A stretch of DNA of 64,000 nt, from NCBI RefSeq assembly GCF_020510585.1, contig NZ_CP075190.1:2106001-2170000 (forward strand), written 5' to 3'. Below the pieces are notes generated by a model that was not told the DNA's origin, searched no databases, and saw only the letters and a program-made list of their open reading frames with translations. Source of the DNA: Ferribacterium limneticum. Lineage in GTDB: Bacteria > Pseudomonadota > Gammaproteobacteria > Burkholderiales > Rhodocyclaceae. Positions 28,024 to 37,305 of the stretch are shown in pieces (positions within the stretch are counted from its first letter, which is position 1; each line of letters opens with the position of its first letter). The position numbers and the translations under genes are program-made.

Positions 28024-28512
28024 TTGAAAAGGATTTCGGACGCTTTCGCATTTGCCAGAGATGGTCGTGTTCTCGAGGGAACATTTGCCGTCGCGGACCT
28101 TGGTCGCCTGCATGATTTGCTGGCAGAGATTGATGGAGAGGTAACTTTCCATCTGCAAGGGTACAAGGGTGATAGCGGGGAATCCATGCTGCACTTGGAG
28201 GTTTCGGGAACGATCCCGCTTGCCTGTCAGCGCTGCCTGGAAGCCGTGCCTTTCGATCTTGATGTCGATAGTCTGCTGGAACTTGTTCCAGAGGGTACCG
28301 AGTTATCGCAAGATGAACTGGAAGACGACACCCGGGATTTCCTGCCGGTGGTACGCGAACTGGATGTGGTCGAGTTAGTTGAGGATGAAATCCTCCTCGC
28401 CCTGCCGGTGGCGCCGCGGCACGAAAAATGTGGTTTGCCTGGTGCGGCCGATGCTGGCGAACGGATCAATCCGTTCGCGAAATTGTCCGGGCTAAAAGGC
28501 AAGCCGAACTGA
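28024..28512 (+). CDS. yceD: YceD/DUF177 family protein
   Basis: 162 residues from the TTG at 28,024; an alternative TTG at 27,967 gives 181. DUF177 features: 'FAFARDGRVLEGTF', 'PLACQRCLEAVPFDLDVD' (CxxC), 'DDTRDFLPVVRELDVVELVEDEILLALP' (in part), and 'PFAKLSGLK' at the end. YceD is needed for normal 23S rRNA accumulation and is usually co-transcribed with rpmF. No ATG exists in this frame before the conserved region, so the gene must use TTG or another rare start, or carry a sequence error near 28,000; an out-of-frame ATG lies at 27,999. Confidence 0.85.
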   Translation: MKRISDAFAFARDGRVLEGTFAVADLGRLHDLLAEIDGEVTFHLQGYKGDSGESMLHLEVSGTIPLACQRCLEAVPFDLDVDSLLELVPEGTELSQDELEDDTRDFLPVVRELDVVELVEDEILLALPVAPRHEKCGLPGAADAGERINPFAKLSGLKGKPN

Positions 28513-28530
28513 TTTTTTTGGAGTAACAAA

Positions 28531-28710
28531 ATGGCCGTTCAACAGAACAAAAAGTCCCCGTCCAAGCGTGGCATGCACCGTGCTCATGACTTCCTGACCG
28601 CACCCCCGCTGGCCGTCGAGTCGACCACCGGCGAAGCTCATCTGCGTCACCACATTTCCCCGGCCGGCTTCTATCGCGGCAAAAAAGTCGTCAAGGGCAA
28701 GGGCGAGTAA
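28531..28710 (+). CDS. rpmF: 50S ribosomal protein L32
   Basis: 59 residues: starts [20 protein letters not shown], with the L32 motif '[11 protein letters not shown]' at the end. The RBS GGAG lies 8 bases upstream. Belongs to the large subunit. Between yceD and plsX as in most proteobacteria, followed by a terminator hairpin. The zinc-binding cysteines of the C+ form are absent (C- form). Confidence 0.97.
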   Translation: MAVQQNKKSPSKRGMHRAHDFLTAPPLAVESTTGEAHLRHHISPAGFYRGKKVVKGKGE

Positions 28711-28720
28711 TCGTTCAATG

Positions 28721-28756
28721 AAGGGCAGGCGGTTCGTAATGAACCGCCTGCCTTTT
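28721..28756 (+). terminator. Terminator/attenuator after rpmF
   Basis: Stem AAGGGCAGGCGGTTC / GAACCGCCTGCCTTTT with loop GTAAT, followed by a short T run; plsX starts 9 bases later, so read-through into the lipid genes is probably partial. Confidence 0.8.
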
Positions 28757-28764
28757 ATTTTGCC

Positions 28765-29793
28765 ATGACAACCCGCATTGCTATTGATTGCATGGGGGGT
28801 GACCACGGTCCGTCAGTGACGGTACCCGCGGCCATTCAATTTCTTGCGGAGCATCCGTCAGCCAATCTCGTCCTGGTCGGTCAGGAAGATGTGTTGCGCC
28901 CGTTGCTCGGCAACCATGTCAGCGACTCACGCATTCGCCTTGTTCACGCCTCGGAAATCGTAGGCATGGACGAGTCGCCGGCGCTTGCGCTGCGCAATAA
29001 AAAAGATTCGTCGATGCGGATTGCCATCAATCAGGTCAAGTCCGGGGATGCCGATGCCTGCGTGTCCGCCGGCAATACCGGTGCGCTGATGGCCATCTCC
29101 CGCTTTGTCCTGAAGATGCTGCCAGGCATTGATCGACCGGCAATCTGTGCGCCACTACCTACAGTCAATGGTCACACGCACATGCTGGATCTTGGGGCCA
29201 ATGTCGATTGCGGACCGGAGCACCTGCTTCAGTTTGGCATCATGGGTGCCATGCTGATTTCAGCAATGGAGCACAAGGATCAGCCGACGGTCGGCATTCT
29301 CAACATTGGTGAAGAAGACATCAAGGGAAACGAAGTGGTCAAGGCAGCGGCCGGATTGCTACGTACCTCGGGGCTCAACTTCATCGGTAACGTTGAGGGT
29401 GACGGCATCTACAAAGGCGAAGCTGATGTTATCGTTTGTGATGGCTTTGTCGGCAACGTTGCATTGAAGACGTCAGAAGGGCTTGCCCAGATGCTGGCAT
29501 CGTCCTTGCGCACAGAGTTCAAGCGTAACTGGCTGACCAAGATTGCCGCCCTGATTGCAATTTCAGTGCTCAACAACTTCAAAAAGCGCTTTGATCACCG
29601 CCGCTACAACGGGGCGATCCTGCTTGGACTCAGGGGCGTTTCGGTCAAAAGCCACGGTTCGGCTGATGTGCTGGCCTTTGGCAATGCCATCTCGCGTGCC
29701 TACGATGCGGCTGAGAACCGTGTTGTGGAACGCATTACCAGCCGCTTGGCACAAATGACGCCAATCCCGGCTGTTGTTGAGGAGAAGGTCTGA
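28765..29793 (+). CDS. plsX: Phosphate acyltransferase PlsX
   Basis: 342 residues. Makes acyl-phosphate from acyl-ACP for phospholipid synthesis. Starts '[18 protein letters not shown]', with '[12 protein letters not shown]', '[14 protein letters not shown]' and '[16 protein letters not shown]'. Normal length. Ends directly against fabH with no gap, so the fatty-acid operon plsX-fabH-fabD-fabG-acpP is continuous. Confidence 0.97.
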   Translation: MTTRIAIDCMGGDHGPSVTVPAAIQFLAEHPSANLVLVGQEDVLRPLLGNHVSDSRIRLVHASEIVGMDESPALALRNKKDSSMRIAINQVKSGDADACVSAGNTGALMAISRFVLKMLPGIDRPAICAPLPTVNGHTHMLDLGANVDCGPEHLLQFGIMGAMLISAMEHKDQPTVGILNIGEEDIKGNEVVKAAAGLLRTSGLNFIGNVEGDGIYKGEADVIVCDGFVGNVALKTSEGLAQMLASSLRTEFKRNWLTKIAALIAISVLNNFKKRFDHRRYNGAILLGLRGVSVKSHGSADVLAFGNAISRAYDAAENRVVERITSRLAQMTPIPAVVEEKV

Positions 29794-30753
29794 ATGTATG
29801 CACGCTTGATCGGTACCGGCAGTTACCTACCGGGCAGCCCTGTCAGCAATGACGATCTGGCGGCACGCGGAATCGACACCAACGATGAGTGGATCGTTAC
29901 ACGCACAGGCATTCGCAGTCGCCATCTTGCGAGTCCCGGCACAACGTCCAGCGAACTTGGCCTGATTGCCGCGCAACGGGCACTGGAAATGGCGGGTATT
30001 TACGCAACCGATCTTGATCTGATCATTGTTGCGACATCAACCCCAGATTTCATTTTCCCGAGCACAGCCTGTCTGATCCAAGCCAAGCTGGGCAATAAGG
30101 GGGCTGCCGCCTTCGATGTTCAGGCGGTATGCGCCGGGTTTACCTACGCACTGGGCATTGCGGAAAAATTCATCCGCTCCGGTAGCCACAAGAGGGCACT
30201 GGTGATTGGTGCTGAAGTCTTCTCGCGCATCCTTGACTGGAACGATCGCGGCACTTGCGTCTTGTTTGGTGATGGCGCCGGTGCCGTTGTTCTGGAAGCA
30301 TCCGACAAGCCAGGCATCTTGGCCACGGCGATGCATGCCGACGGCAGCCAGAATGGCATCCTGAATGTTCCAGGGCAGATTTGCGGCGGTCAGGTCACCG
30401 GCGATCCCTTCCTGCGCATGGATGGACAGGCTGTCTTTAAATTTGCCGTCCGGGTTCTAGCCGATATTGCCGAAGAAGTCTGTCAAATTGCAGGCATCCA
30501 AACGCGCGATGTCGATTGGCTTATTCCGCACCAGGCGAATATTCGCATCATCGAAGCGACTGGCAAGAAACTGGGCGTTGACCGTAACAAAGTTATTGTG
30601 ACGGTTGATCGCCACGGCAATACATCCGCTGCCTCCGTACCATTAGCACTGGATGAAGCTGTGCGCGATGGACGCATCCAGCGCGGCCAGAAAGTGCTGG
30701 TTGAAGGCGTTGGTGGTGGCTTTACGTGGGGCGCAGCCCTTCTCGAATTCTGA
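29794..30753 (+). CDS. fabH: 3-oxoacyl-ACP synthase III
   Basis: 319 residues. Starts fatty acid synthesis by condensing acetyl-CoA with malonyl-ACP. Cys-His-Asn triad visible: '[12 protein letters not shown]', '[11 protein letters not shown]' and '[11 protein letters not shown]'. Directly follows plsX. Confidence 0.97.
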   Translation: MYARLIGTGSYLPGSPVSNDDLAARGIDTNDEWIVTRTGIRSRHLASPGTTSSELGLIAAQRALEMAGIYATDLDLIIVATSTPDFIFPSTACLIQAKLGNKGAAAFDVQAVCAGFTYALGIAEKFIRSGSHKRALVIGAEVFSRILDWNDRGTCVLFGDGAGAVVLEASDKPGILATAMHADGSQNGILNVPGQICGGQVTGDPFLRMDGQAVFKFAVRVLADIAEEVCQIAGIQTRDVDWLIPHQANIRIIEATGKKLGVDRNKVIVTVDRHGNTSAASVPLALDEAVRDGRIQRGQKVLVEGVGGGFTWGAALLEF

Positions 30754-30769
30754 ACCAGGAGACGAAACG

Positions 30770-31696
30770 ATGTCTTTTGCATTCGTATTTCCAGGCCAAG
30801 GCTCGCAGAGCGTTGGCATGATGGCAGCCTACGGCGACTCAGTCGTGGTTCGCGCAACTTTTGATGAAGCGTCAGCAGCGTTGGGTGATGATCTGTGGGC
30901 TATGGTTGCCGAAGGTCCGGCCGAAACGCTGACACAGACTGTTAACACCCAGCCGGTGATGCTGACCGCAGGTATCGCTGCATGGCGCTTGTGGCTAGAC
31001 AAGGGTGGCAAAAAACCTGCTGTCGTTGCCGGCCACAGCCTCGGCGAATATTCAGCGCTAGTCGCTTCCGGCGTGATTGACCTCAAGGATGCCGTACCGC
31101 TGGTTCGTTTGCGTGCCGCTGCCATGCAGGAAGCTGTGCCGGTTGGTGCCGGTGCCATGGCAGCCGTTGTTGGACTGGATAACGCTGGCATCGCTGCTGC
31201 CTGCGCCGAAGCGGCACAGGGCGAAGTGGTTGAACCTGTCAATTTCAACGCCAACGGCCAGACCGTGATTGCCGGTCACAAGGCGGCTGTTGAGCGTGCC
31301 ATGGAAGCCTGTAAGGCTCGTGGCGCCAAGATGGCGAAGGCGCTTCCTGTGTCCGCACCGTTCCACTCTTCGCTGATTCGGCCGGCTGCCGACAAACTTG
31401 CTGCCCGCCTCGCTGAATTGACGCTGCATGCACCGCAGATTCCAGTGATTAACAATGTCGACGTCGCTATCGAAAACGAACCGGCACGTATCAAGGATGC
31501 CCTGATCCGCCAAGCTTACAATCCAGTTCGCTGGGTTGAAACCATCCAGTCGATGGCTGCACTGGGTGTTACGACCGTAGCCGAATGTGGCCCAGGCAAG
31601 GTGCTGGCCGGCCTGACCAAGCGTTGTGCCGATGGCATTGTCGGCATCGCCTTGGCCGATGCCATAGCCATCGAAGCCAATCTGGGTCTGGAGTAA
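30770..31696 (+). CDS. fabD: Malonyl-CoA:ACP transacylase
   Basis: 308 residues. Loads malonate on ACP. 'FPGQGSQSVGM' start, nucleophile 'GHSLGEYSALVASG' and catalytic His in 'PVSAPFHSSL'. ATG at 30,770 has a GGAG 9 bases upstream; the longer frame overlaps fabH and is rejected. Confidence 0.97.
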   Translation: MSFAFVFPGQGSQSVGMMAAYGDSVVVRATFDEASAALGDDLWAMVAEGPAETLTQTVNTQPVMLTAGIAAWRLWLDKGGKKPAVVAGHSLGEYSALVASGVIDLKDAVPLVRLRAAAMQEAVPVGAGAMAAVVGLDNAGIAAACAEAAQGEVVEPVNFNANGQTVIAGHKAAVERAMEACKARGAKMAKALPVSAPFHSSLIRPAADKLAARLAELTLHAPQIPVINNVDVAIENEPARIKDALIRQAYNPVRWVETIQSMAALGVTTVAECGPGKVLAGLTKRCADGIVGIALADAIAIEANLGLE

Positions 31697-31699
31697 CAG

Positions 31700-32440
31700 A
31701 TGCTGAACGATAAAATAGCGCTGGTCACCGGTGCTACACGCGGCATTGGTCGCGCCATTGCGCTGGAACTAGGCAAGCAGGGTGCCACCATAATTGGCAC
31801 GGCTACCAGCAATGATGGAGCTGCCAAAATTTCGGCGTACCTGGCAGAAGCCGGCATCAAGGGCAAGGGTATTGCTCTGGATGTGTGTGACGTTGCTCAG
31901 ACTGACTCGACTCTCACCGACATTGCCAAGGAACTCGGCGCCATCACCATTCTGGTAAATAACGCCGGCATTACCCGCGACAACCTGACCATGCGCATGG
32001 GCGACGATGAGTGGGATGCGGTTATCGATACAAACCTGAAAGCAGTCTTCCGATTGTCGCGTGGCGTCATGCGCGGGATGATGAAGGCGCGCTTTGGCCG
32101 CATCGTGAACATTACTTCCGTGGTCGGTTATTCGGGCAATCCCGGCCAGGCTAATTACTGCGCAGCCAAGGCTGGTGTTGCCGGAATGAGTCGTTCTCTA
32201 GCCCGCGAACTGGGCAGCCGCAACATCACGGTTAACTGCGTCGCACCGGGCTTTATAGCTACCGACATGACGCATGCGTTGACCGAAGAACAGAAGCAGG
32301 CCATGCTGGCGTCCATTCCGTTGGGACGAGCCGGTACGCCAGAAGATATTGCCGGCGCTGTCGGCTTTCTCGTATCCCCGGCTGCCGCCTATGTCACAGG
32401 CACAACAGTGCATGTGAATGGCGGTATGTTCATGGATTGA
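31700..32440 (+). CDS. fabG: 3-oxoacyl-ACP reductase
   Basis: 246 residues, short-chain dehydrogenase. NADPH motif 'VTGATRGIGRAIAL', 'NNAGITRDN', catalytic 'S...YCAAKAGV' (Tyr-x3-Lys), end 'GTTVHVNGGMFM'. Reduces 3-oxoacyl-ACP in chain elongation. 3 bases after fabD. Confidence 0.97.
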   Translation: MLNDKIALVTGATRGIGRAIALELGKQGATIIGTATSNDGAAKISAYLAEAGIKGKGIALDVCDVAQTDSTLTDIAKELGAITILVNNAGITRDNLTMRMGDDEWDAVIDTNLKAVFRLSRGVMRGMMKARFGRIVNITSVVGYSGNPGQANYCAAKAGVAGMSRSLARELGSRNITVNCVAPGFIATDMTHALTEEQKQAMLASIPLGRAGTPEDIAGAVGFLVSPAAAYVTGTTVHVNGGMFMD

Positions 32441-32513
32441 TTTCCCGAAGCCCCGGCTTTTGGTAAACTAGTAATGTTTTTTTTCGTACCCCTGAGGGGA
32501 AGGAGTTTTTCTA

Positions 32514-32750
32514 ATGGATAACATCGTAGAGCGCGTCAAGAAGATCGTCGCCGAACAACTGGGCGTGAACGAAGCGGACATCAAGAACGAGTCCTCCTTT
32601 GTGGACGATCTGGGCGCGGATTCCCTGGACACCGTTGAACTGGTCATGGCACTGGAAGAAGAGTTCGAGTGCGAAATCCCTGACGACCAGGCTGAGAAGA
32701 TCACCACGGTCCAGCAGGCTGTCGATTTCATCCTCGCCAACAAGAAGTAA
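32514..32750 (+). CDS. acpP: Acyl carrier protein
   Basis: 78 residues, acidic. The phosphopantetheine attachment Ser lies in '[15 protein letters not shown]'. Modified by AcpS, whose gene is at 44,999. The RBS GGGGAAGGAG is strong, in keeping with high expression. The 73-base gap from fabG could hold a separate promoter. Confidence 0.98.
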   Translation: MDNIVERVKKIVAEQLGVNEADIKNESSFVDDLGADSLDTVELVMALEEEFECEIPDDQAEKITTVQQAVDFILANKK

Positions 32751-32769
32751 TTTATTCTCGTTGACTTAG

Positions 32770-32798
32770 GCAAGGCCGGCCCCAATGGCCGGCCTTGC
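32770..32798 (+). terminator. Hairpin between acpP and fabF
   Basis: A strong GC stem GCAAGGCCGGCC / GGCCGGCCTTGC with loop CCAAT but no run of T afterwards. More likely a processing or partial termination site that lowers fabF relative to acpP. Confidence 0.5.
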
Positions 32799-32821
32799 TA
32801 CATTTGCTTTCGGAGTGCACC

Positions 32822-34057
32822 TTGGCACGTCGCAGAGTCGTAATTACCGGTTTGGGCATCGTTAGCCCGGTCGGAAACACCGTCGAAGAAGCCTGGCAGA
32901 ATATTCTTGCTGGCAAATCCGGTATTGCCGCTGTCACCAAGTTCGATACCACCACCTTTCCGGTCCAATTCGCCGGCGAGGTTAAGAACTTTGACATTAC
33001 TCAATATATCTCCGCCAAAGATGCACGGCGGATGGATGACTTCATCCATTTCGGCCTGGCCGCTGGCATTCAGGCTGTGCGAGATGCTGGCCTAGACAAA
33101 GAAAACGTCGTCGATCTTGAACGCGTTGGCGTCGCCATCGGTTCCGGTATCGGCGGTCTACCGCTAATCGAAGCAACCAAAGATGAATATACCGCGGGTG
33201 GTGTACGCAAAGTTTCGCCATTCTTTGTGCCTGGTTCGATCATCAACATGATCTCTGGAAATCTATCGATCCAGTTTGGCTTCAAGGGACCGAATATTGC
33301 CTTGGTTTCTGCCTGCACGACTGGTACGCACTCGATTGGCGACGCGGCACGTATAATTGAATACGGTGACGCTGATGTCATGGTTGCCGGCGGTGCGGAA
33401 TCAACCGTATCTCCGTTGGGCATGGGTGGTTTCTGCGCCGCGCGTGCGCTATCGACCCGAAACGATGATCCAACTACGGCCAGCCGGCCATGGGATAAGG
33501 ATCGCGACGGTTTTGTACTGGGTGAGGGCGCTGGCGTCATGGTGTTGGAAGAGTATGAGCACGCCAAGGCCCGTGGCGCCAAGATTTATGCCGAACTGGT
33601 TGGTTATGGCATGAGCGCCGATGCCTACCACATCACCGCACCGAACATGGATGGCCCCCGTCGTTCCATGATCAATGCGCTGAAAAATGCCGGCATCGCT
33701 CCGTCTGATGTCCAGTACCTGAACGCCCATGGTACTTCGACGCCGCTTGGCGACAAGAACGAGTCGGACGCAGTCAAGGCAGCTTTCGGTGATCACGCCT
33801 ACAAGTTGGTGGTCAATTCAACCAAGTCGATGACTGGCCATTTGCTGGGTGGCGCCGGTGGTATCGAGTCGCTGTTCACGGTCTTGGCTATTCATAACCA
33901 GATCTCGCCGCCGACAATCAATATCTTCAATCAGGATCCCGAGTGCGATCTTGATTACTGTGCCAATGCGGCGCGGCCGATGAATATTGAATACGGGCTG
34001 AAGAACAACTTCGGCTTCGGCGGAACCAACGGATCGCTGGTCTTCAAGCGTATCTAA
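32822..34057 (+). CDS. fabF: 3-oxoacyl-ACP synthase II
   Basis: 411 residues from a TTG start at 32,822 (reads [18 protein letters not shown]), with a CGGAG site upstream; there is no in-frame ATG near the conserved N terminus. KAS II features: Cys in '[16 protein letters not shown]', '[11 protein letters not shown]' and '[17 protein letters not shown]' (His residues), end '[15 protein letters not shown]'. Elongates acyl-ACP and tunes unsaturated chains. Confidence 0.96.
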   Translation: MARRRVVITGLGIVSPVGNTVEEAWQNILAGKSGIAAVTKFDTTTFPVQFAGEVKNFDITQYISAKDARRMDDFIHFGLAAGIQAVRDAGLDKENVVDLERVGVAIGSGIGGLPLIEATKDEYTAGGVRKVSPFFVPGSIINMISGNLSIQFGFKGPNIALVSACTTGTHSIGDAARIIEYGDADVMVAGGAESTVSPLGMGGFCAARALSTRNDDPTTASRPWDKDRDGFVLGEGAGVMVLEEYEHAKARGAKIYAELVGYGMSADAYHITAPNMDGPRRSMINALKNAGIAPSDVQYLNAHGTSTPLGDKNESDAVKAAFGDHAYKLVVNSTKSMTGHLLGGAGGIESLFTVLAIHNQISPPTINIFNQDPECDLDYCANAARPMNIEYGLKNNFGFGGTNGSLVFKRI

Positions 34058-34081
34058 GCCAGCTCTGCAGGAAAACGAACG

Positions 34082-34519
34082 GTGCAGTTTCCGATCACCA
34101 TCGGACTGCACCGTTCGCGTTTTCTGGACACGATCCTTGTGCTGGCTGCATTGTCGGCAACCGCTGCGATCTTGGGCTTTCCGTGCTCACCATCAATACG
34201 TGCCGGCCTGTTTATCGCGGTCTTGGTTCTGGCGATACAGGCTTGGTACTCCCTGACGCCAACCATCAAGGCAATCCGACTCGAACGCACCGGAGAAATT
34301 TTCATCGCACGGGTCGGCGAAGGCGTATTTGTACAGGCGACACCCAAGCCAGGGGCAACCATTCACCCGTGGCTGAGCATCATCCGTCTGATGACAGAGG
34401 ATGGTCGAACCGCGACGCTGATTGCTACGGTCAACCGGAAAAATGGCGAAAATTTAAGACGCTTGCGGATGTTTATACGCTGGCAAGCGAATTTCAGCGG
34501 GCCAAACGACGACGCCTGA
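34082..34519 (+). CDS. YgfX (CptA)-like membrane protein
   Basis: 145 residues: two adjacent membrane helices (about 17-35 and 40-58) and a cytoplasmic tail with '[31 protein letters not shown]'-type pattern (in part). Size, topology and its place opposite nadB next to rpoE match YgfX-family proteins of other proteobacteria, usually partners of SdhE; no sdhE is adjacent here. The dispersed repeat at 34,426 encodes part of the C-terminal region (TVNRKN). Overlaps the convergent nadB 3' end by 26 bases. Confidence 0.6.
   Translation: MQFPITIGLHRSRFLDTILVLAALSATAAILGFPCSPSIRAGLFIAVLVLAIQAWYSLTPTIKAIRLERTGEIFIARVGEGVFVQATPKPGATIHPWLSIIRLMTEDGRTATLIATVNRKNGENLRRLRMFIRWQANFSGPNDDA
34426..34443 (+). 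repeat. Dispersed repeat copy 3 (TACGGTCAACCGGAAAAA)
   Basis: 18 bases identical to copies 1 and 2, in frame in the C-terminal part of the YgfX-like gene and encoding TVNRKN. Two weaker relatives are at 2537-2551 (15 of 15 core bases ACGGTCAACCGGAAA) and 45,270-45,287 (one mismatch), same orientation. Confidence 0.75.
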
Positions 34520-36074
34520 GCACCGTATTTTTTGCCTTGCTAGCCATCTCCGGAAAGTCCCGGGAAAAATGCAGCCCGCGGCTTTCCTTGCGTTGCATAG
34601 CGCAACGAACGATCAAATCTGCGGTAACGACCAGATTACGCAATTCGATCAGGTCATGGCTGACCCGGAAATTGGCGTAGAACTCTTCAATCTCTCGCAT
34701 CAACAGGCCAATACGGTGTTTGGCGCGTTTCAGGCGCTTTGTTGTACGGACAATTCCGACGTAATCCCACATGAAGCGCCGAAGTTCATCCCAGTTGTGG
34801 GAAATAACCACTTCTTCGTCGGCATCGGTAACCCGACTCTCGTCCCACAGTGGCAATGAAGGAAAAGTCGTGATCTTGCTCTCCAGGATGTCCTGGACCA
34901 CCGCTTCCGCGAACACAAGGCATTCGAGCAGGGAGTTCGAGGCGAGGCGATTCGCTCCGTGCAGCCCTGTGCACGAAGCCTCTCCTGCGACATATAGTCC
35001 GGCAACATCGGTCCTGCCGCGCAAATCACTGACAATACCGCCGCACGTGTAGTGCGCCGCTGGAACGACCGGGATCGGTTCCTGCGCGATATCAATCCCC
35101 AACTCCAAGCAGCGTGCATGAATATTAGGGAAGTGATTGCGAATGAAATCTTCGCCCTTGTGCGAGATATCGAGGAATACGCAATCCAGGCCGCGCTTCT
35201 TCATCTCGAAGTCGATGGCACGGGCGACGATGTCGCGAGGCGCCAATTCGGCACGATCATCGTGTTCAGGCATGAAACGTGTGCCATCCGGCAAGCGGAG
35301 GAGGCCGCCTTCACCACGCACCGCCTCTGAGATCAGGAAGGACTTGGCCTGCGGATGATAGAGACAGGTCGGGTGGAATTGAATGAACTCCATGTTGGAC
35401 ACTCGGCAACCGGCGCGGTAAGCCATGGCGATACCATCGCCAGTCGAGGTATCCGGGTTGGTTGTATAGAGATAAACCTTTCCTGCCCCGCCCGTAGCCA
35501 GAAGTGTATTCGCCGCGCCGATAGTGACGACCTCGCCGTCGCGGTTGTTCAGGATATACGCGCCAAAACAGCGTTTTTCGCCCGTTCCCAATTTGTCGCC
35601 AGTAATCAGGTCGATGGCGATGTGGTCTTCCAGCACCGTAATGTTCGGGTTGGCGCGGACTTTTTTGGTCAGTGTGTCCTGGACCGCCATTCCGGTGGCA
35701 TCGGCCACGTGAATGACGCGACGGGCACTATGTCCGCCTTCGCGCGTCAGGTGATAGCCTGCGTCGTCTTTGGTAAAGGGAACACCTTGCTCGATGAGCC
35801 ATTCGATGGCATGCCGGCCGTTTTCGACGACGAAGCGCGTTGCCTTTTCATCATTCAACCACGCGCCAGCGATCAGTGTGTCCTGAATATGTGCTTCTAT
35901 CGAATCACGGCTGTCGAGAACAGCAGCAATTCCACCCTGAGCCCAGCCGGAGGCGGAGTCTTCAAGGCTGCGTTTGCTGACCAGCACAACACTGCAATCG
36001 GATGAAGCCAGTCGCAAAGCAGCGGATTGGCCCGCCAGTCCGCTGCCAATAATAAGGACATCGAATTTCTGCAC
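34494..36074 (-). CDS. nadB: L-aspartate oxidase
   Basis: 526 residues, FAD flavoprotein; oxidises L-Asp to iminoaspartate in NAD synthesis. FAD motif '[18 protein letters not shown]', '[12 protein letters not shown]', active-site '[12 protein letters not shown]', '[21 protein letters not shown]' (in part). Divergent from rpoE, a typical arrangement in beta/gammaproteobacteria. The 170-base gap holds both promoters. Confidence 0.97.
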   Translation of the reverse strand: MQKFDVLIIGSGLAGQSAALRLASSDCSVVLVSKRSLEDSASGWAQGGIAAVLDSRDSIEAHIQDTLIAGAWLNDEKATRFVVENGRHAIEWLIEQGVPFTKDDAGYHLTREGGHSARRVIHVADATGMAVQDTLTKKVRANPNITVLEDHIAIDLITGDKLGTGEKRCFGAYILNNRDGEVVTIGAANTLLATGGAGKVYLYTTNPDTSTGDGIAMAYRAGCRVSNMEFIQFHPTCLYHPQAKSFLISEAVRGEGGLLRLPDGTRFMPEHDDRAELAPRDIVARAIDFEMKKRGLDCVFLDISHKGEDFIRNHFPNIHARCLELGIDIAQEPIPVVPAAHYTCGGIVSDLRGRTDVAGLYVAGEASCTGLHGANRLASNSLLECLVFAEAVVQDILESKITTFPSLPLWDESRVTDADEEVVISHNWDELRRFMWDYVGIVRTTKRLKRAKHRIGLLMREIEEFYANFRVSHDLIELRNLVVTADLIVRCAMQRKESRGLHFSRDFPEMASKAKNTVLRRRRLAR

Positions 36075-36244
36075 GCTGTTCTCTATAAGAGTTATTTTGT
36101 GCCAAATATAGCACGCAGAAAACGATTCATCCGGTTACAGATAGTCACAAATAGGGATAAATACCTATCGGCTTCGTGAAAATGGCTGCGCTATACTTGT
36201 GCCATAAAGAAAGCAACGACTAAACCCCAGGGAAAACGAGAGCC

Positions 36245-36844
36245 ATGAGTGAGCGCGAGATCGATCAAGTACTGGTCGAGCGGGCGCAAGGCGGAGATAA
36301 GCACGCCTTCGACCTGTTGGTGAGCAAATACCAGCGCAAGCTGGGTCGTTTGTTGTCGCGTTTCATTCGCGATCCGGCAGAGGTTGAAGATGTTTCCCAG
36401 GAGGCGTTTATCAAAGCCTATCGAGCCCTGCCTTCATTTAGAGGCGATAGCGCCTTTTATACTTGGCTATACCGCATTGGTATTAACACGGCCAAAAATT
36501 ACCTTGTTTCACAGGGCCGCAGAGCGCCAACAACAACCGAATTTGACAACGACGAGGCTGAAACTTTCGACGACGCGTCGCAATTGCGCGATATCAACAC
36601 GCCGGAAAGTCTGCTTCTCACCAAGCAGATTGGTCAAACAATAAACGCTGCCATGGATGCGCTTCCTGAAGAATTGAGAACGGCTATAGTGCTACGTGAA
36701 ATTGACGGGATGTCTTACGAGGAAATTGCCGGAATCATGGATTGCCCGATTGGCACTGTGCGCTCCCGAATTTTTCGTGCCCGCGAGGCGGTGGCAGCTA
36801 AGCTACGTCCTTTGCTCGACACCGCTTCAGACAAACGTTGGTAA
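36245..36844 (+). CDS. rpoE: RNA polymerase sigma-E factor
   Basis: 199 residues, ECF sigma factor. Region 2 'QEAFIKAYRALPSFRGDSAFYTWLYRIGINTAKNYL' (named in part) and region 4 'LREIDGMSYEEIAGIMDCPIGTVRSRIFRAREA' (in part) are typical RpoE/AlgU. Directs envelope stress genes. The next gene is rseC, then a degP-like protease; no rseA or rseB lies between, which is unusual. A TATACT at 36,192-36,197 may be a -10 element. Confidence 0.96.
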   Translation: MSEREIDQVLVERAQGGDKHAFDLLVSKYQRKLGRLLSRFIRDPAEVEDVSQEAFIKAYRALPSFRGDSAFYTWLYRIGINTAKNYLVSQGRRAPTTTEFDNDEAETFDDASQLRDINTPESLLLTKQIGQTINAAMDALPEELRTAIVLREIDGMSYEEIAGIMDCPIGTVRSRIFRAREAVAAKLRPLLDTASDKRW

Positions 36845-36846
36845 GC

Positions 36847-37281
36847 ATGAATCCCGAACAAACAACAATCAAAGCGATTATTCGCACGTTGGATGGCAAA
36901 TTTGCCAACGTCGAGGTCGAGCAGGGGGGCTGTGGGCGTTGCCATGAAGAAGGTGGCTGCGGTGGCCAGCAACTTACTCAGATGTTCTGCAGCGGCCAGA
37001 AAACCTACCGGGTCGAAAATGTTATCGGCGCCGATATTGGCGATCGGGTAACGATCGCAATCGCAGCTGGCAGCGTGAGCCGCACTGCGAATTTTGCCTA
37101 TATTTTGCCGTTGACCGTAACAATTGCAGGTGCAGCACTGGGCTCATTCTTCGGTGGGGATTTGAGCGCAATGATTGGGGCCGGAGTTGGACTGGCCATC
37201 GCATTTTTGTATGTCATTGCCCGTTCGCACGGCAAGACTGGAAATCTTACCGAACGCCCTCATATCATTTCCCGTTTTTGA
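36847..37281 (+). CDS. rseC: SoxR-reducing system protein RseC
   Basis: 144 residues. Cytoplasmic Cys-rich head 'CGRCHEEGGCGGQQLTQMFC' then two membrane helices (about 75-95 and 100-120). RseC positively affects sigma-E in E. coli and belongs to the system that reduces SoxR. ATG 36,847 is used, 2 bases after the rpoE stop; the in-frame TTG upstream is unlikely. Confidence 0.9.
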   Translation: MNPEQTTIKAIIRTLDGKFANVEVEQGGCGRCHEEGGCGGQQLTQMFCSGQKTYRVENVIGADIGDRVTIAIAAGSVSRTANFAYILPLTVTIAGAALGSFFGGDLSAMIGAGVGLAIAFLYVIARSHGKTGNLTERPHIISRF

Positions 37282-37305
37282 TCGAATTTGGAGGTTATGT
37301 CGTCC

